Positions 33,311 to 47,400 of a DNA stretch of 64,000 nucleotides are shown piece by piece (positions within the stretch are counted from its first letter, which is position 1; every line of letters begins with the position of its first letter). Origin of the DNA: Nomia melanderi (lineage: Eukaryota > Arthropoda > Insecta > Hymenoptera > Halictidae); assembly GCF_051020985.1 (NCBI RefSeq), contig NW_027475170.1:459708-523707 (forward strand). The letters run 5' to 3'. A program made the position numbers and the translations under genes. Under the pieces are notes generated by a model. It ran no database searches. It had not been told where the DNA came from and was given only the letters and a program-made list of their open reading frames with translations.

Positions 33311-34960
33311 GAAAAATCCAATATATATCTGGTAATTTCGCGGGTGCTATTAGAGATAGCGCAATAAATCAAAGTGCATTGTCTGTAGGAGGCACTGGCG
33401 AATGAATCTGTGCAGCAGGAACGACCTCGGACCACCAGGCGCCGAGAAAATTACAGATATTTGAAATCCGTCACCCAAGGTCATGTAAAAATCCAGCGTA
33501 TATCTGGTGATATCTCGGGTGCTATTACAGATAGCGCAATAAATCAAAGTGCATTGTCTGTAGGAGGACCTGGCGCATGAATATGTGCAGCGGGAACGAC
33601 CTCGGACCACCAGGGGCCGACAAAATCACCGTCTCATGGGGCCGGACTGTCAGGGTCGGGGAAAAATCCAATAAATATCTGGTGATATCTCGGGTGCTAT
33701 TAGAGATAGCGCAATAAACTAAACTGCATTGTCTGCAGGAGGCACTGGCGCATGAATCTGTGCAGAGGGAACGACCTCGGTCCACCAGGGGCCGAGAAAA
33801 CCACCGTCTCATGGGGTCGGACACTCAGGGTCAGGGGAAAATCCAATATATATCTGCTGATATCTCGGCTGCTATTAGAGATAGCGCAATAAACCAAAGT
33901 GCATTGTCTGCAGGAGGCCATGGCGCATGAATCTGTGCAGCGGGAACGACCTCGGACCACCAGGGGCCGAGAAAATCACCGTCTCATGGGGCCGGACTGT
34001 CAGGGTCAGGGAAAAATCCAATATATATCTGGTGATATCTCGGGTGCTATTAGAGATAGCGCAATATATCAAAGTGCATTGTCTGTAGGAGGCCCTGGCG
34101 CATGAATCTATGCAGCGGGATCGACCTCGGACCACCAGGGGCCGAGAAAATCACCGTCTCATGGGGCCGGACTGTCAGGGTCAGGGAAAAATCCAATATA
34201 TATCTGGTGATATCTCGGGTGCTATTAGAGATAGCGCAATAAATCAAAGTGCATTGCCTGTAGGAGGCACTAGCGAATGAATCTGTGCAGCAGGAACGAC
34301 CTCGGACCACCAGGCGCCGAAAAAATTACAGATATTCGGAATCAGTCACAGAAGGTCATGTAAAAATCCAGCGTATATCTGGTGATATCTCGTGTGCTAT
34401 TACAGATAGCGCAATAAATCAAAGTGCATTGTCTGTAGGAGACCCTGGCGCATGAATCAGTGCAGCGGGATCGACCTCGGACCACCAGGGGCCGAGAAAA
34501 CCACCGTCTCATGGAGTCGGACACTCAGGGTCACGGAAAAATCCAATATAAATCTGGTGATATCTCGGGTGCTATTACAGATAGCGCAATAAATCAAAGT
34601 GCATTGTCTGTAGGAGGCCCTGGCGCATGAATCTGTGCAGCGGGAACGACCTCGGACCACCAGGGGCCGAGAAAACTACCGTCTTATGGGGCCGGACTGT
34701 CAGGGTCAGGGAAAAATCCAATATATATCTGGTGATATCTTGAGTGCTATTAGAGATAGCGCCATAAACCAAAGTGCATTGTCTGCAGCAGGCCCTGGCG
34801 CATGAGTCTGTGCAGCGGGAACGACCTCGGACCACCAGGGGCCGAGAAAACCACCGTCTCATGGGGTCGGACACTCAGGGTCAGGGAAAAATCCAATATA
34901 TATCTGGTGATATCTCGGGTGCTATTACAGATAGCGAAATAAATCAAAGTGCATTGTCTG
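33311..34960. repeat. Satellite block R, copy 1 (copy 2 at 39792-41441)
   Basis: This 1650 bp block recurs 6481 bp downstream (37 monomers plus 6 bp) with only a handful of base differences, for example G against C in CATGGGGTCGG near 33814 and 40295. It starts at the rare GGTAATTTCGCGGG variant and ends where GCAATGGTAAC and GCAGCGGGAAC versions part. Confidence 0.88.
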
Positions 34961-35990
34961 CAGGAGGCCCTGGCGCATGAATCTGTGCAATGGTAACGAC
35001 CGCGGACCACCAGGGGCCGAGAACACCGCCGCCTCATGGGGCCGGACACTCTGGGTCAGGGAAAAATCCAATATATATATCTGGTGATATCTCGGGTGCT
35101 ATTAGAGATAGGGCAATAAATCAAAGTGCATTGCCTGTAGGAGGCCCTGGCGCATGAATCTATGCAGCGGGATCGACGTCGGACCACCAGGGGCCGAGAA
35201 AATCACCGTCTCCTGGGGCCGGACTGTCAGGGTCAGGGAAAAATCTAATATAGATCTGGTGATATCTCGGGTGCTATTAGAGATAGCGCAATAAATCAAA
35301 GTGCATTGCCTGTAGGAGGCACTGGCGAATGAATCTGTGCAGCAGGAACGACCTCGGACCACCTGGCGCCGAGAAAATTACAGATATTCGGAATCCGTCA
35401 CACAAGGTCATGTAAAAATCCAGCATATATCTGGTGATCTCTCGGGTGCTATTAGAGATAGCGCAATAAATCAAAGTGCATTGTTTGTAGGAGGCCCTGG
35501 CGCATGAATCTGTGCAGCGGGAACGACCTCGTACTACCAGGGGCCGAGAAAGCTACCGTCTCATGGGGCCGGACTGTCAGGGTCAGGGAAAAATCCAATA
35601 TATATCTGGTGATATCTCGGGTGCTATTACAGATAGCGCAATAAATCAAAGTGCATTGTCTGTAGGAGGCACTGGCGAATGAATCTGTGCAGCAGGAACG
35701 ACCTCGGACCACCAGGCGCCGAGAAAATTACAGATATTTGGCATCCGTCACCCAAGGTCATGTAAAAATCCAGCGTATATCTGCTGATATCTCGTGTGCT
35801 ATTACAGATAGCGCAATGAATCAAAGTGCATTGTCTGTAGGAGACCCTGGCGCATGAATAAGTGCAGCGCGATCGACCTCGGACCACCAGGGGCCGAGAA
35901 AACCACCGTCTCATGGGGTCGGACACTCAGGGTCAGGGAAAAATCCAATATAAATCTGGTGATATCTCGGGTGCTATTACAGATAGCGCA

Positions 35991-37046
35991 ATAAATCAAA
36001 GTGCATTGTCTGTAGGAGGCCCTGGCGCATGAATCTGTGCAGCGGGAACGACCTCGGACCACCAGGGGCCGAGAAAATCACCGTCTCATGGGGCCGGACT
36101 GTCAGGGTCAGGGGAAAATCCAATATATATATGGTGATATCTCGGGTGCTATTACAAATAGCGCAATAAATCAAAGTGCATTGTCTGTAGGAGGCCCTGG
36201 CGCATGAATCTGTGCAGCGGGATCTACCTCGGACCACCAGTGGCCGAGAAAATCACCGTCTCATGGGGCCGGACTGTCAGGGTCAGGGAAAAATCCAATA
36301 TATATCTGGTGATATCTCGGGTGCTATTAGAGATAGCGCAATAAACCAAAGTGCATTGTCTGCAGGAGTCCCTGGCGCATGAATCTGTGCAGCGGGAACG
36401 ACCTCGGACCACCAGGGGCCGAGAATACCACCGTCACATGGGGTCGGACTGTCAGGGTCAGGGAAAAATCCAATATATATCTGGTGATATCTCGGGTGCT
36501 ATTAGAGATAGCGTAATAAATCAAAGTGCATTGTCTGCAGGAGGCCCTAGCCCATGAATCTGTGCAGCGGGACCGACCTCGGACCACCAGGAGCCGAGAA
36601 AACTACCGTCTCATGGGGCCGGACACTCAGGGTCAGGGAAAAATCCAATATATATCTGGTGATATCTCCGGTGCTATTAGAGATAGCGCAATAAATCAAA
36701 GTGCATTGTCTGTAGGAGGCACTGCCGAATGAATCTGTGCAGCAGGAACTACCTCGGACCACCAGGGGCCGAGAAAATCACCGTCTCATGGGGCCGGACT
36801 GTCAGGGTCAGGGAAAAATCTAATATAGATCTGGTGATATCTCGGGTGCTATTAGAGATAGCGCAATAAATCAAAGTGCATTGCCTGTAGGAGGCACTGG
36901 CGAATGAATCTGTGCAGCAGGAACGACCTCGGACCACCAGGCGCCGAGAAAATTACAGATATTCGGAATCCGTCACACAAGGTCATGTCAAAATCCAGCA
37001 TATATCTGGTGATCTCTCGGGTGCTATTAGAGATAGCGCAATAAAC
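35991..37046. repeat. Satellite block S, copy 1 (copy 2 at 41420-42475)
   Basis: About 1056 bp recur at a step of 5429 bp (31 monomers plus 4 bp). Shared variants are ATTACAAATAGCGC, GATCTACCTCGG with CAGTGGCCGAG, GATAGCGTAATAAATC and GATATCTCCGG. The GATAGCGTAAT / CCTAGCCCATG monomer pair is found again near 44.7, 46.8, 48.4, 53.7 and 54.4 kb, and serves as a tag for tracing the higher-order units. Confidence 0.85.
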
Positions 37047-37486
37047 CAAAGTGCATTGTCTGCAGGAGGCCCTGGCGCATGAATCTGTGCAGCGGGAACG
37101 ACCTCGGACCACCAGGGGCCGAGAATACCACCGTCACATGGGGTCGGACTGTCAGGGTCAGGGAAAAATCCAATATATATCTGGTGATATCTTGAGTGCT
37201 ATTAGAGATAGCGCAATAAACCAAAGTGCATTGTCTGCAGCAGGCCCTGGCGCATGAGTCTGTGCAGCGGGAACGACGTCGGACCACCAGGGGCCGAGAA
37301 AACCACCGTCTCATGGGGTCGGACACTCAGGGTCAGGGAAAAATCCAATATATATCTGGTGATATCTCGGGTGCTATTACAGATAGCGCAATAAATCAAA
37401 GTGCATTGTCTGTAGGAGGCCCTGGCGCATGAATCTGTGCAGCGGGAACGACCTCGGACCACCAGGGGCCGAGAATACTACCGTCT

Positions 37487-39228
37487 TATGGGGCCGGACT
37501 GTCAGGGTCAGGGAAAAATCCAATATATATCTGGTGATATCTCGGGTGCTATTACAGATAGCGCAATAAATCAAAGTGCATTGCCTGTAGGAGGCACTGG
37601 CGAATGAATCTGTGCAGCAGGAACGACCTCGGACCACCAGGCGCCGAGAAAATTACAGATATTCGGAATCCGTCACAGAAGGTCATGTAAAAATCCAGCA
37701 TATATCTGGTGATCTCTCGGGTGCTATTAGAGATAGCGCAATAAATCAAAGTGCATTGTTTGTAGGAGGCCCTGGCGCATGAATCTGTGCAGCGGGAACG
37801 ACCTCGTGCCACCAGGGGCCGAGAAAAATACCGTCTCATGGGGCCGGACTGTCAGGGTCAGGGAAAAATCCAATATATATCTGGTGATATCTCGGGTGCT
37901 ATTACAGATAGCGCAATAAATCAAAGTGCATTGTCTGTAGGAGGCCCTGGCGCATGAATCTGTGCAGCGGGAACGACCTCGGACCACCAGGGGCCGAGAA
38001 TACTACCGTCTTATGGGGCCGGACTGTCAGGGTCAGGGAAAAATCCAATATATATCTGGTGATATCTTGAGTGCTATTAGAGATAGCGCAATAAACCAAA
38101 GTGCATTGTCTGCAGCAGGCCCTGGCGCATGAGTCTGTGCAGCGGGAACGACGTCGGACCACCAGGGGCCGAGAAAACCACCGTCTCATGGGGTCGGACA
38201 CTCAGGGTCAGGGAAAAATCCAATATATATCTGGTGATATCTCGGGTGCTATTACAGATAGCGAAATAAATCAAAGTGCATTGTCTGCAGGAGGCCCTGG
38301 CGCATGAATCTGTGCAATGGTAACGACCTCGGACCACCAGGGGCCGAGAACACCGCCGCCTCATGGGGCCGGACACTCTGGGTCAGGGAAAAATCCAATA
38401 TATATATCTGGTGATATCTCGGGTGCTATTAGAGATAGGGCAATAAATCAAAGTCCATTGTCTGTAGGAGGCCCTGGCGCATGAATCTATGCATTGGGAT
38501 CGACGTCGGACCACCAGGGGCCGAGAAAATCACCGTCTCCTGGGGCCGGACTGTCAGGGTTAGGGAAAAATCTAATATAGATCTGGTGATATCTCGGGTG
38601 CTATTAGAGATAGCACAATAAATCAAAGTGCATTGCCTGTAGGAGGCACTGGCGAATGAATCTGTGCAGCAGGAACGACCTCGGACCACCTGGCGCCGAG
38701 AAAATTACAGATATTCGGAATCCGTCACACAAGGTCATGTAAAAATCCAGCATATATCTGGTGATCTCTCGGGTGCTATTAGAGATAGCGCAATAAATCA
38801 AAGTGCATTGTTTGTAGGAGGCCCCGGCGCATGAATCTGTACAGCGGGAACGACCTCGTACTACCAGGGGCCGAGAAAACTACCGTCTCATGGGGCCGGA
38901 CTGTCAGGGTCAGGGAAAAATCCAATATATATCTGGTGATATCTCGGGTGCTATTACAGATAGCGCAATAAATCAAAGTGCATTGTCTGTAGGAGGCACT
39001 GGCGAATGAATCTGTGCAGCAGGAACGACCTCGGACCACCAGGCGCCGAGAAAATTACAGATATTTGGAATCCGTCACCCAAGGTCATGTAAAAATCCAG
39101 CGTATATCTGATGATATCTCGTGTGCTATTACAGATAGCGCAATAAATCAAAGTGCATTGTCTGTAGGAGACCCTGGCGCATGAATCAGTGCAGCGGGAT
39201 CGACCTCGGACCACCAGGGGCCGAGAAA
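37487..39228. repeat. Satellite block T, copy 1 (copy 2 at 42566-44307)
   Basis: This 1742 bp block recurs at a step of 5079 bp (29 monomers plus 4 bp). It carries the tags GTGCAATGGTAACG, AACACCGCCGCC, GCATTGGGATCGACG and GTCTCCTGGGGCC. Differences are rare. Confidence 0.87.
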
Positions 39229-41439
39229 ATCACCGTCTCATGAAGCCGGACTGTCAGGGTCAGGGAAAAATCCAATATATATCTGGTGATATCTCGGGTG
39301 CTATTAGAGATAGCGCAATAAACCAAACTGCATTATCTGCAGCAGGCCCTGGCGCATGAATCTGTGCAGCGGGAACGACCTCGGACCAGCAGGGGCCGAG
39401 ATAACCACGGTCTCATGGGGTCGAAACTCAGGGACAGGGCAAAATCCAATATATATCTTGGTGAAATCTCGGGTGCTATTACAGATAGCGCAATAAATCA
39501 GAGTGAATTATCTGCAGGGGGCCCTGGCGCATGAATCTGTGCAGCGGGAACGACCTCGGACCACCAGGGGCCGAGAAAACCACCATCTCATGGGGTCGGA
39601 CTGTCAGGGTCAGGGAAAAATCCAATATATATATCTGGTGATATCTCGGGTGCTATTAGAGATAGCGCAATAAATCAAAGTGCATTGTCTGTAGGAGGCA
39701 CTGGCGAATGAATGTGTGCAGGGGGATCGACCTCGGACCACCAGGGGCCGAGAAAATCACCGACACATTGGGCAGGACACCCAGGGTCGGAGAAAAATCC
39801 AATATATATCTGGTAATTTCGCGGGTGCTATTAGAGATAGCGCAATAAATCAAAGTGCATTGTCTGTAGGAGGCACTGGCGAATGAATCTGTGCAGCAGG
39901 AACGACCTCGGACCACCAGGCGCCGAGAAAATTACAGATATTTGAAATCCGTCACCCAAGGTCATGTAAAAATCCAGCGTATATCTGGTGATATCTCGGG
40001 TGCTATTACAGATAGCGCAATAAATCAAAGTGCATTGTCTGTAGGAGGACCTGGCGCATGAATATGTGCAGCGGGAACGACCTCGGACCACCAGGGGCCG
40101 ACAAAATCACCGTCTCATGGGGCCGGACTGTCAGGGTCGGGGAAAAATCCAATAAATATCTGGTGATATCTCGGGTGCTATTAGAGATAGCGCAATAAAC
40201 TAAACTGCATTGTCTGCAGGAGGCACTGGCGCATGAATCTGTGCAGAGGGAACGACCTCGGTCCACCAGGGGCCGAGAAAACCACCGTCTCATGCGGTCG
40301 GACACTCAGGGTCAGGGGAAAATCCAATATATATCTGCTGATATCTCGGCTGCTATTAGAGATAGCGCAATAAACCAAAGTGCATTGTCTGCAGGAGGCC
40401 ATGGCGCATGAATCTGTGCAGCGGGAACGACCTCGGACCACCAGGGGCCGAGAAAATCACCGTCTCATGGGGCCGGACTGTCAGGGTCAGGGAAAAATCC
40501 AATATATATCTGGTGATATCTCGGGTGCTATTAGAGATAGCGCAATATATCAAAGTGCATTGTCTGTAGGAGGCCCTGGCGCATGAATCTATGCAGCGGG
40601 ATCGACCTCGGACCACCAGGGGCCGAGAAAATCACCGTCTCATGGGGCCGGACTGTCAGGGTCAGGGAAAAATCCAATATATATCTGGTGATATCTCGGG
40701 TGCTATTAGAGATAGCGCAATAAATCAAAGTGCATTGCCTGTAGGAGGCACTAGCGAATGAATCTGTGCAGCAGGAACGACCTCGGACCACCAGGCGCCG
40801 AAAAAATTACAGATATTCGGAATCAGTCACAGAAGGTCATGTAAAAATCCAGCGTATATCTGGTGATATCTCGTGTGCTATTACAGATAGCGCAATAAAT
40901 CAAAGTGCATTGTCTGTAGGAGACCCTGGCCCATGAATCAGTGCAGCGGGATCGACCTCGGACCACCAGGGGCCGAGAAAACCACCGTCTCATGGAGTCG
41001 GACACTCAGGGTCACGGAAAAATCCAATATAAATCTGGTGATATCTCGGGTGCTATTACAGATAGCGCAATAAATCAAAGTGCATTGTCTGTAGGAGGCC
41101 CTGGCGCATGAATCTGTGCAGCGGGAACGACCTCGGACCACCAGGGGCCGAGAAAACTACCGTCTTATGGGGCCGGACTGTCAGGGTCAGGGAAAAATCC
41201 AATATATATCTGGTGATATCTTGAGTGCTATTAGAGATAGCGCCATAAGCCAAAGTGCATTGTCTGCAGCAGGCCCTGGCGCATGAGTCTGTGCAGCGGG
41301 AACGACCTCGGACCACCAGGGGCCGAGAAAACCACCGTCTCATGGGGTCGGACACTCAGGGTCAGGGAAAAATCCAATATATATCTGGTGATATCTCGGG
41401 TGCTATTACAGATAGCGAAATAAATCAAAGTGCATTGTC

Positions 41440-44400
41440 TGTAGGAGGCCCTGGCGCATGAATCTGTGCAGCGGGAACGACCTCGGACCACCAGGGGCCG
41501 AGAAAATCACCGTCTCATGGGGCCGGACTGTCAGGGTCAGGGGAAAATCCAATATATATATGGTGATATCTCGGGTGCTATTACAAATAGCGCAATAAAT
41601 CAAAGTGCATTGTCTGTAGGAGGCCCTGGCGCATGAAACTGTGCAGCGGGATCTACCTCGGACCACCAGTGGCCGAGAAAATCACCGTCTCATGGGGCCG
41701 GACTGTCAGGGTCAGGGAAAAATCCAATATATATCTGGTGATATCTCGGGTGCTATTAGAGATAGCGCAATAAACCAAAGTGCATTGTCTGCAGGAGGCC
41801 CTGGCGCATGAATCTGTGCAGCGGGAACGACCTCGGACCACCAGGGGCCGAGAATACCACCGTCACATGGGGTCGGACTGTCAGGGTCAGGGAAAAATCC
41901 AATATATATCTGGTGATATCTCGGGTGCTATTAGAGATAGCGTAATAAATCAAAGTGCATTGTCTGCAGGAGGCCCTAGCCCATGAATCTGTGCAGCGGG
42001 ACCGACCTCGGACCACCAGGAGCCGAGAAAACTACCGTCTCATGGGGCCGGACACTCAGGGTCAGGGAAAAATCCAATATATATCTGGTGATATCTCCGG
42101 TGCTATTAGAGATAGCGCAATAAATCAAAGTGCATTGTCTGTAGGAGGCACTGCCGAATGAATCTGTGCAGCAGGAACTACCTCGGACCACCAGGGGCCG
42201 AGAAAATCACCGTCTCATGGGGCCGGACTGTCAGGGTCAGGGAAAAATCTAATATAGATCTGGTGATATCTCGGGTGCTATTAGAGATAGCGCAATAAAT
42301 CAAAGTGTATTGCCTGTAGGAGGCACTGGCGAATGAATCTGTGCAGCAGGAACGACCTCGGACCACCAGGCGCCGAGAAAATTACAGATATTCGGAATCC
42401 GTCACACAAGGTCATGTCAAAATCCAGCATATATCTGGTGATCTCTCGGGTGCTATTAGAGATAGCGCAATAAATCAAAGTGCATTGTTTGTAGGAGGCC
42501 CTGGCGCATGAATCTGTGCAGCGGGAACGACCTCGTACCACGAGGGGCCGAGAAAAATACCGTCTCATGGGGCCGGACTGTCAGGGTCAGGGAAAAATCC
42601 AATATATATCTGGTGATATCTCGGGTGCTATTACAGATAGCGCAATAAATCAAAGTGCATTGCCTGTAGGAGGCACTGGCGAATGAATCTGTGCAGCAGG
42701 AACGACCTCGGACCACCAGGCGCCGAGAAAATTACAGATATTCGGAATCCGTCACAGAAGGTCATGTAAAAATCCAGCATATATCTGGTGATCTCTCGGG
42801 TGCTATTAGAGATAGCGCAATAAATCAAAGTGCATTGTTTGTAGGAGGCCCTGGCGCATGAATCTGTGCAGCGGGAACGACCTCGTGCCACCAGGGGCCG
42901 AGAAAAATACCGTCTCATGGGGCCGGACTGTCAGGGTCAGGGAAAAATCCAATATATATCTGGTGATATCTCGGGTGCTATTACAGATAGCGCAATAAAT
43001 CAAAGTGCATTGTCTGTAGGAGGCCCTGGCGCATGAATCTGTGCAGCGGGAACGACCTCGGACCACCAGGGGCCGAGAATACTACCGTCTTATGGGGCCG
43101 GACTGTCAGGGTCAGGGAAAAATCCAATATATATCTGGTGATATCTTGAGTGCTATTAGAGATAGCGCAATAAACCAAAGTGCATTGTCTGCAGCAGGCC
43201 CTGGCGCATGAGTCTGTGCAGCGGGAACGACGTCGGACCACCAGGGGCCGAGAAAACCACCGTCTCATGGGGTCGGACACTCAGGGTCAGGGAAAAATCC
43301 AATATATATCTGGTGATATCTCGGGTGCTATTACAGATAGCGAAATAAATCAAAGTGCATTGTCTGCAGGAGGCCCTGGCGCATGAATCTGTGCAATGGT
43401 AACGACCTCGGACCACCAGGGGCCGAGAACACCGCCGCCTCATGGGGCCGGACACTCTGGGTCAGGGAAAAATCCAATATATATATCTGGTGATATCTCG
43501 GGTGCTATTAGAGATAGGGCAATAAATCAAAGTCCATTGTCTGTAGGAGGCCCTGGCGCATGAATCTATGCATTGGGATCGACGTCGGACCACCAGGGGC
43601 CGAGAAAATCACCGTCTCCTGGGGCCGGACTGTCAGGGTTAGGGAAAAATCTAATATAGATCTGGTGATATCTCGGGTGCTATTAGAGATAGCACAATAA
43701 ATCAAAGTGCATTGCCTGTAGGAGGCACTGGCGAATGAATCTGTGCAGCAGGAACGACCTCGGACCACCTGGCGCCGAGAAAATTACAGATATTCGGAAT
43801 CCATCACACAAGGTCATGTAAAAATCCAGCATATATCTGGTGATCTCTCGGGTGCTATTAGAGATAGCGCAATAAATCAAAGTGCATTGTTTGTAGGAGG
43901 CCCCGGCGCATGAATCTGTACAGCGGGAACGACCTCGTACTACCAGGGGCCGAGAAAACTACCGTCTCATGGGGCCGGACTGTCAGGGTCAGGGAAAAAT
44001 CCAATATATATCTGGTGATATCTCGGGTGCTATTACAGATAGCGCAATAAATCAAAGTGCATTGTCTGTAGGAGGCACTGGCGAATGAATCTGTGCAGCA
44101 GGAACGACCTCGGACCACCAGGCGCCGAGAAAATTACAGATATTTGGAATCCGTCACCCAAGGTCATGTAAAAATCCAGCGTATATCTGCTGATATCTCG
44201 TGTGCTATTACAGATAGCGCAATAAATCAAAGTGCATTGTCTGTAGGAGACCCTGGCGCATGAATCAGTGCAGCGGGATCGACCTCGGACCACCAGGGGC
44301 CGAGAAAACCACCGTCTCATGGGGTCGGACACTCAGGGTCAGGGAAAAATCCAATATAAATCTGGTGATATCTCGGGTGCTATTACAGATAGCGCAATAA

Positions 44401-44647
44401 ATCAAAGTGCATTGTCTGTAGGAGGCCCTGGCGCATGAATCTGTGCAGCGGGAACGACCTCGGACCACCAGGGGCCGAGAAAATCACCGTCTCATGGGGC
44501 CGGACTGTCAGGGTCAGGGGAAAATCCAATATATATCTGGTGATATCTCGGGTGCTATTAGAGATAGCGCAATAAACCAAAGTGCATTGTCTGCAGGAGG
44601 CCCTGGCGCATGAATCTGTGCAGCGGGAACGACCTCGGACCACCAGG
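41440..44647. repeat. Satellite block U, copy 1 (copy 2 at 47917-51124)
   Basis: This is the longest repeated block seen: 3208 bp, about 18 monomers, recurring at 47917-51124 with a constant offset of 6477 bp. Only isolated substitutions were noticed, for example 42308 T against C, 43606 T against C and 43803 A against G. It contains the second copies of blocks S and T, so the hierarchy has at least three levels. Confidence 0.9.
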
Positions 44648-47400
44648 GGCCGAGAATACCACCGTCACATGGGGTCGGACTGTCAGGGTCAGGGAAAAAT
44701 CCAATATATATCTGGTGATATCTCGGGTGCTATTAGAGATAGCGTAATAAATCAAAGTGCATTGTCTGCAGGAGGCCCTAGCCCATGAATCTGTGCAGCG
44801 GGACCGACCTCGGACCACCAGGAGCCGAGAAAACTACCGTCTCATGGGGCCGGACACTCAGGGTCAGGGAAAAATCCAATATATATCTGGTGATATCTCC
44901 GGTGCTATTAGAGATAGCGCAATAAATCAAAGTGCATTGTCTGTAGGAGGCACTGCCGAATGAATCTGTGCAGCAGGAACTACCTCGGACCACCAGGGGC
45001 CGAGAAAATCACCGTCTCATGGGGCCGGACTGTCAGGGTCAGGGAAAAATCTAATATAGATCTGGTGATATCTCGGGTGCTATTAGAGATAGCGCAATAA
45101 ATCAAAGTGCATTGCCTGTAGGAGGCACTGGCGAATGAATCTGTGCAGCAGGAACGACCTCGGACCACCTGGCGCCGAGAAAATTACAGATATTCGGAAT
45201 CCGTCACACAAGGTCATGTAAAAATCCAGCATATATCTGGTGATCTCTCGGGTGCTATTAGAGATAGCGCAATAAATCAAAGTGCATTGTTTGTAGGAGG
45301 CCCCGGCGCATGAATCTGTACAGCGGGAACGACCTCGTACTACCAGGGGCCGAGAAAACTACCGTCTCATGGGGCCGGACTGTCAGGGTCAGGGAAAAAT
45401 CCAATATATATCTGGTGATATCTCGGGTGCTATTACAGATAGCGCAATAAATCAAAGTGCATTGTCTGTAGGAGGCACTGGCGAATGAATCTGTGCAGCA
45501 GGAACGACCTCGGACCACCAGGCGCCGAGAAAATTACAGATATTTGGAATCCGTCACCCAAGGTCATGTAAAAATCCAGCGTATATCTGCTGATATCTCG
45601 TGTGCTATTACAGATAGCGCAATAAATCAAAGTCCATTGTCTGTAGGAGGCCCTGGCGCATGAATCTATGCATTGGGATCGACGTCGGACCACCAGGGGC
45701 CGAGAAAATCACCGTCTCCTGGGGCCGGACTGTCAGGGTTAGGGAAAAATCTAATATAGATCTGGTGATATCTCGGGTGCTATTAGAGATAGCACAATAA
45801 ATCAAAGTGCATTGCCTGTAGGAGGCACTGGCGAATGAATCTGTGCAGCAGGAACGACCTCGGACCACCTGGCGCCGAGAAAATTACAGATATTCGGAAT
45901 CCGTCACACAAGGTCATGTAAAAATCCAGCATATATCTGGTGATCTCTCGGGTGCTATTAGAGATAGCGCAATAAATCAAAGTGCATTGTTTGTAGGAGG
46001 CCCCGGCGCATGAATCTGTACAGCGGGAACGACCTCGTACTACCAGGGGCCGAGAAAACTACCGTCTCATGGGGCCGGACTGTCAGGGTCAGGGAAAAAT
46101 CCAATATATATCTGGTGATATCTCGGGTGCTATTACAGATAGCGCAATAAATCAAAGTGCATTGTCTGTAGGAGGCACTGGCGAATGAATCTGTGCAGCA
46201 GGAACGACCTCGGACCACCAGGCGCCGAGAAAATTACAGATATTTGGAATCCGTCACCCAAGGTCATGTAAAAATCCAGCGTATATCTGCTGATATCTCG
46301 TGTGCTATTACAGATAGCGCAATAAATCAAAGTGCATTGTCTGTAGGAGACCCTGGCGCATGAATCAGTGCAGCGGGATCGACCTCGGACCACCAGGGGC
46401 CGAGAAAACCACCGTCTCATGGGGTCGGACACTCAGGGTCAGGGAAAAATCCAATATAAATCTGGTGATATCTCGGGTGCTATTACAGATAGCGCAATAA
46501 ATCAAAGTGCATTGTCTGTAGGAGGCCCTGGCGCATGAATCTGTGCAGCGGGAACGACCTCGGACCACCAGGGGCCGAGAAAATCACCGTCTCATGGGGC
46601 CGGACTGTCAGGGTCAGGGGAAAATCCAATATATATCTGGTGATATCTCGGGTGCTATTAGAGATAGCGCAATAAACCAAAGTGCATTGTCTGCAGGAGG
46701 CCCTGGCGCATGAATCTGTGCAGCGGGAACGACCTCGGACCACCAGGGGCCGAGAATACCACCGTCACATGGGGTCGGACTGTCAGGGTCAGGGAAAAAT
46801 CCAATATATATCTGGTGATATCTCGGGTGCTATTAGAGATAGCGTAATAAATCAAAGTGCATTGTCTGCAGGAGGCCCTAGCCCATGAATCTGTGCAGCG
46901 GGACCGACCTCGGACCACCAGGAGCCGAGAAAACTACCGTCTCATGGGGCCGGACACTCAGGGTCAGGGAAAAATCCAATATATATCTGGTGATATCTCC
47001 GGTGCTATTAGAGATAGCGCAATAAATCAAAGTGCATTGTCTGTAGGAGGCACTGCCGAATGAATCTGTGCAGCAGGAACTACCTCGGACCACCAGGGGC
47101 CGAGAAAATCACCGTCTCATGGGGCCGGACTGTCAGGGTCAGGGAAAAATCTAATATAGATCTGGTGATATCTCGGGTGCTATTAGAGATAGCGCAATAA
47201 ATCAAAGTGCATTGCCTGTAGGAGGCACTGGCGAATGAATCTGTGCAGCAGGAACGACCTCGGACCACCTGGCGCCGAGAAAATTACAGATATTCGGAAT
47301 CCGTCACACAAGGTCATGTAAAAATCCAGCATATATCTGGTGATCTCTCGGGTGCTATTAGAGATAGCGCAATAAATCAAAGTGCATTGTTTGTAGGAGG
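43520..47400. repeat. Second 12-monomer higher-order repeat, two copies
   Basis: Positions 43520-45300 match 45620-47400 at a step of exactly 2100 bp, with one difference noticed (43803 against 45903). The step equals that of the duplication at 5246-9457, but the monomers are different. The copies are separated by a short stretch that repeats other parts of the same block. Confidence 0.87.
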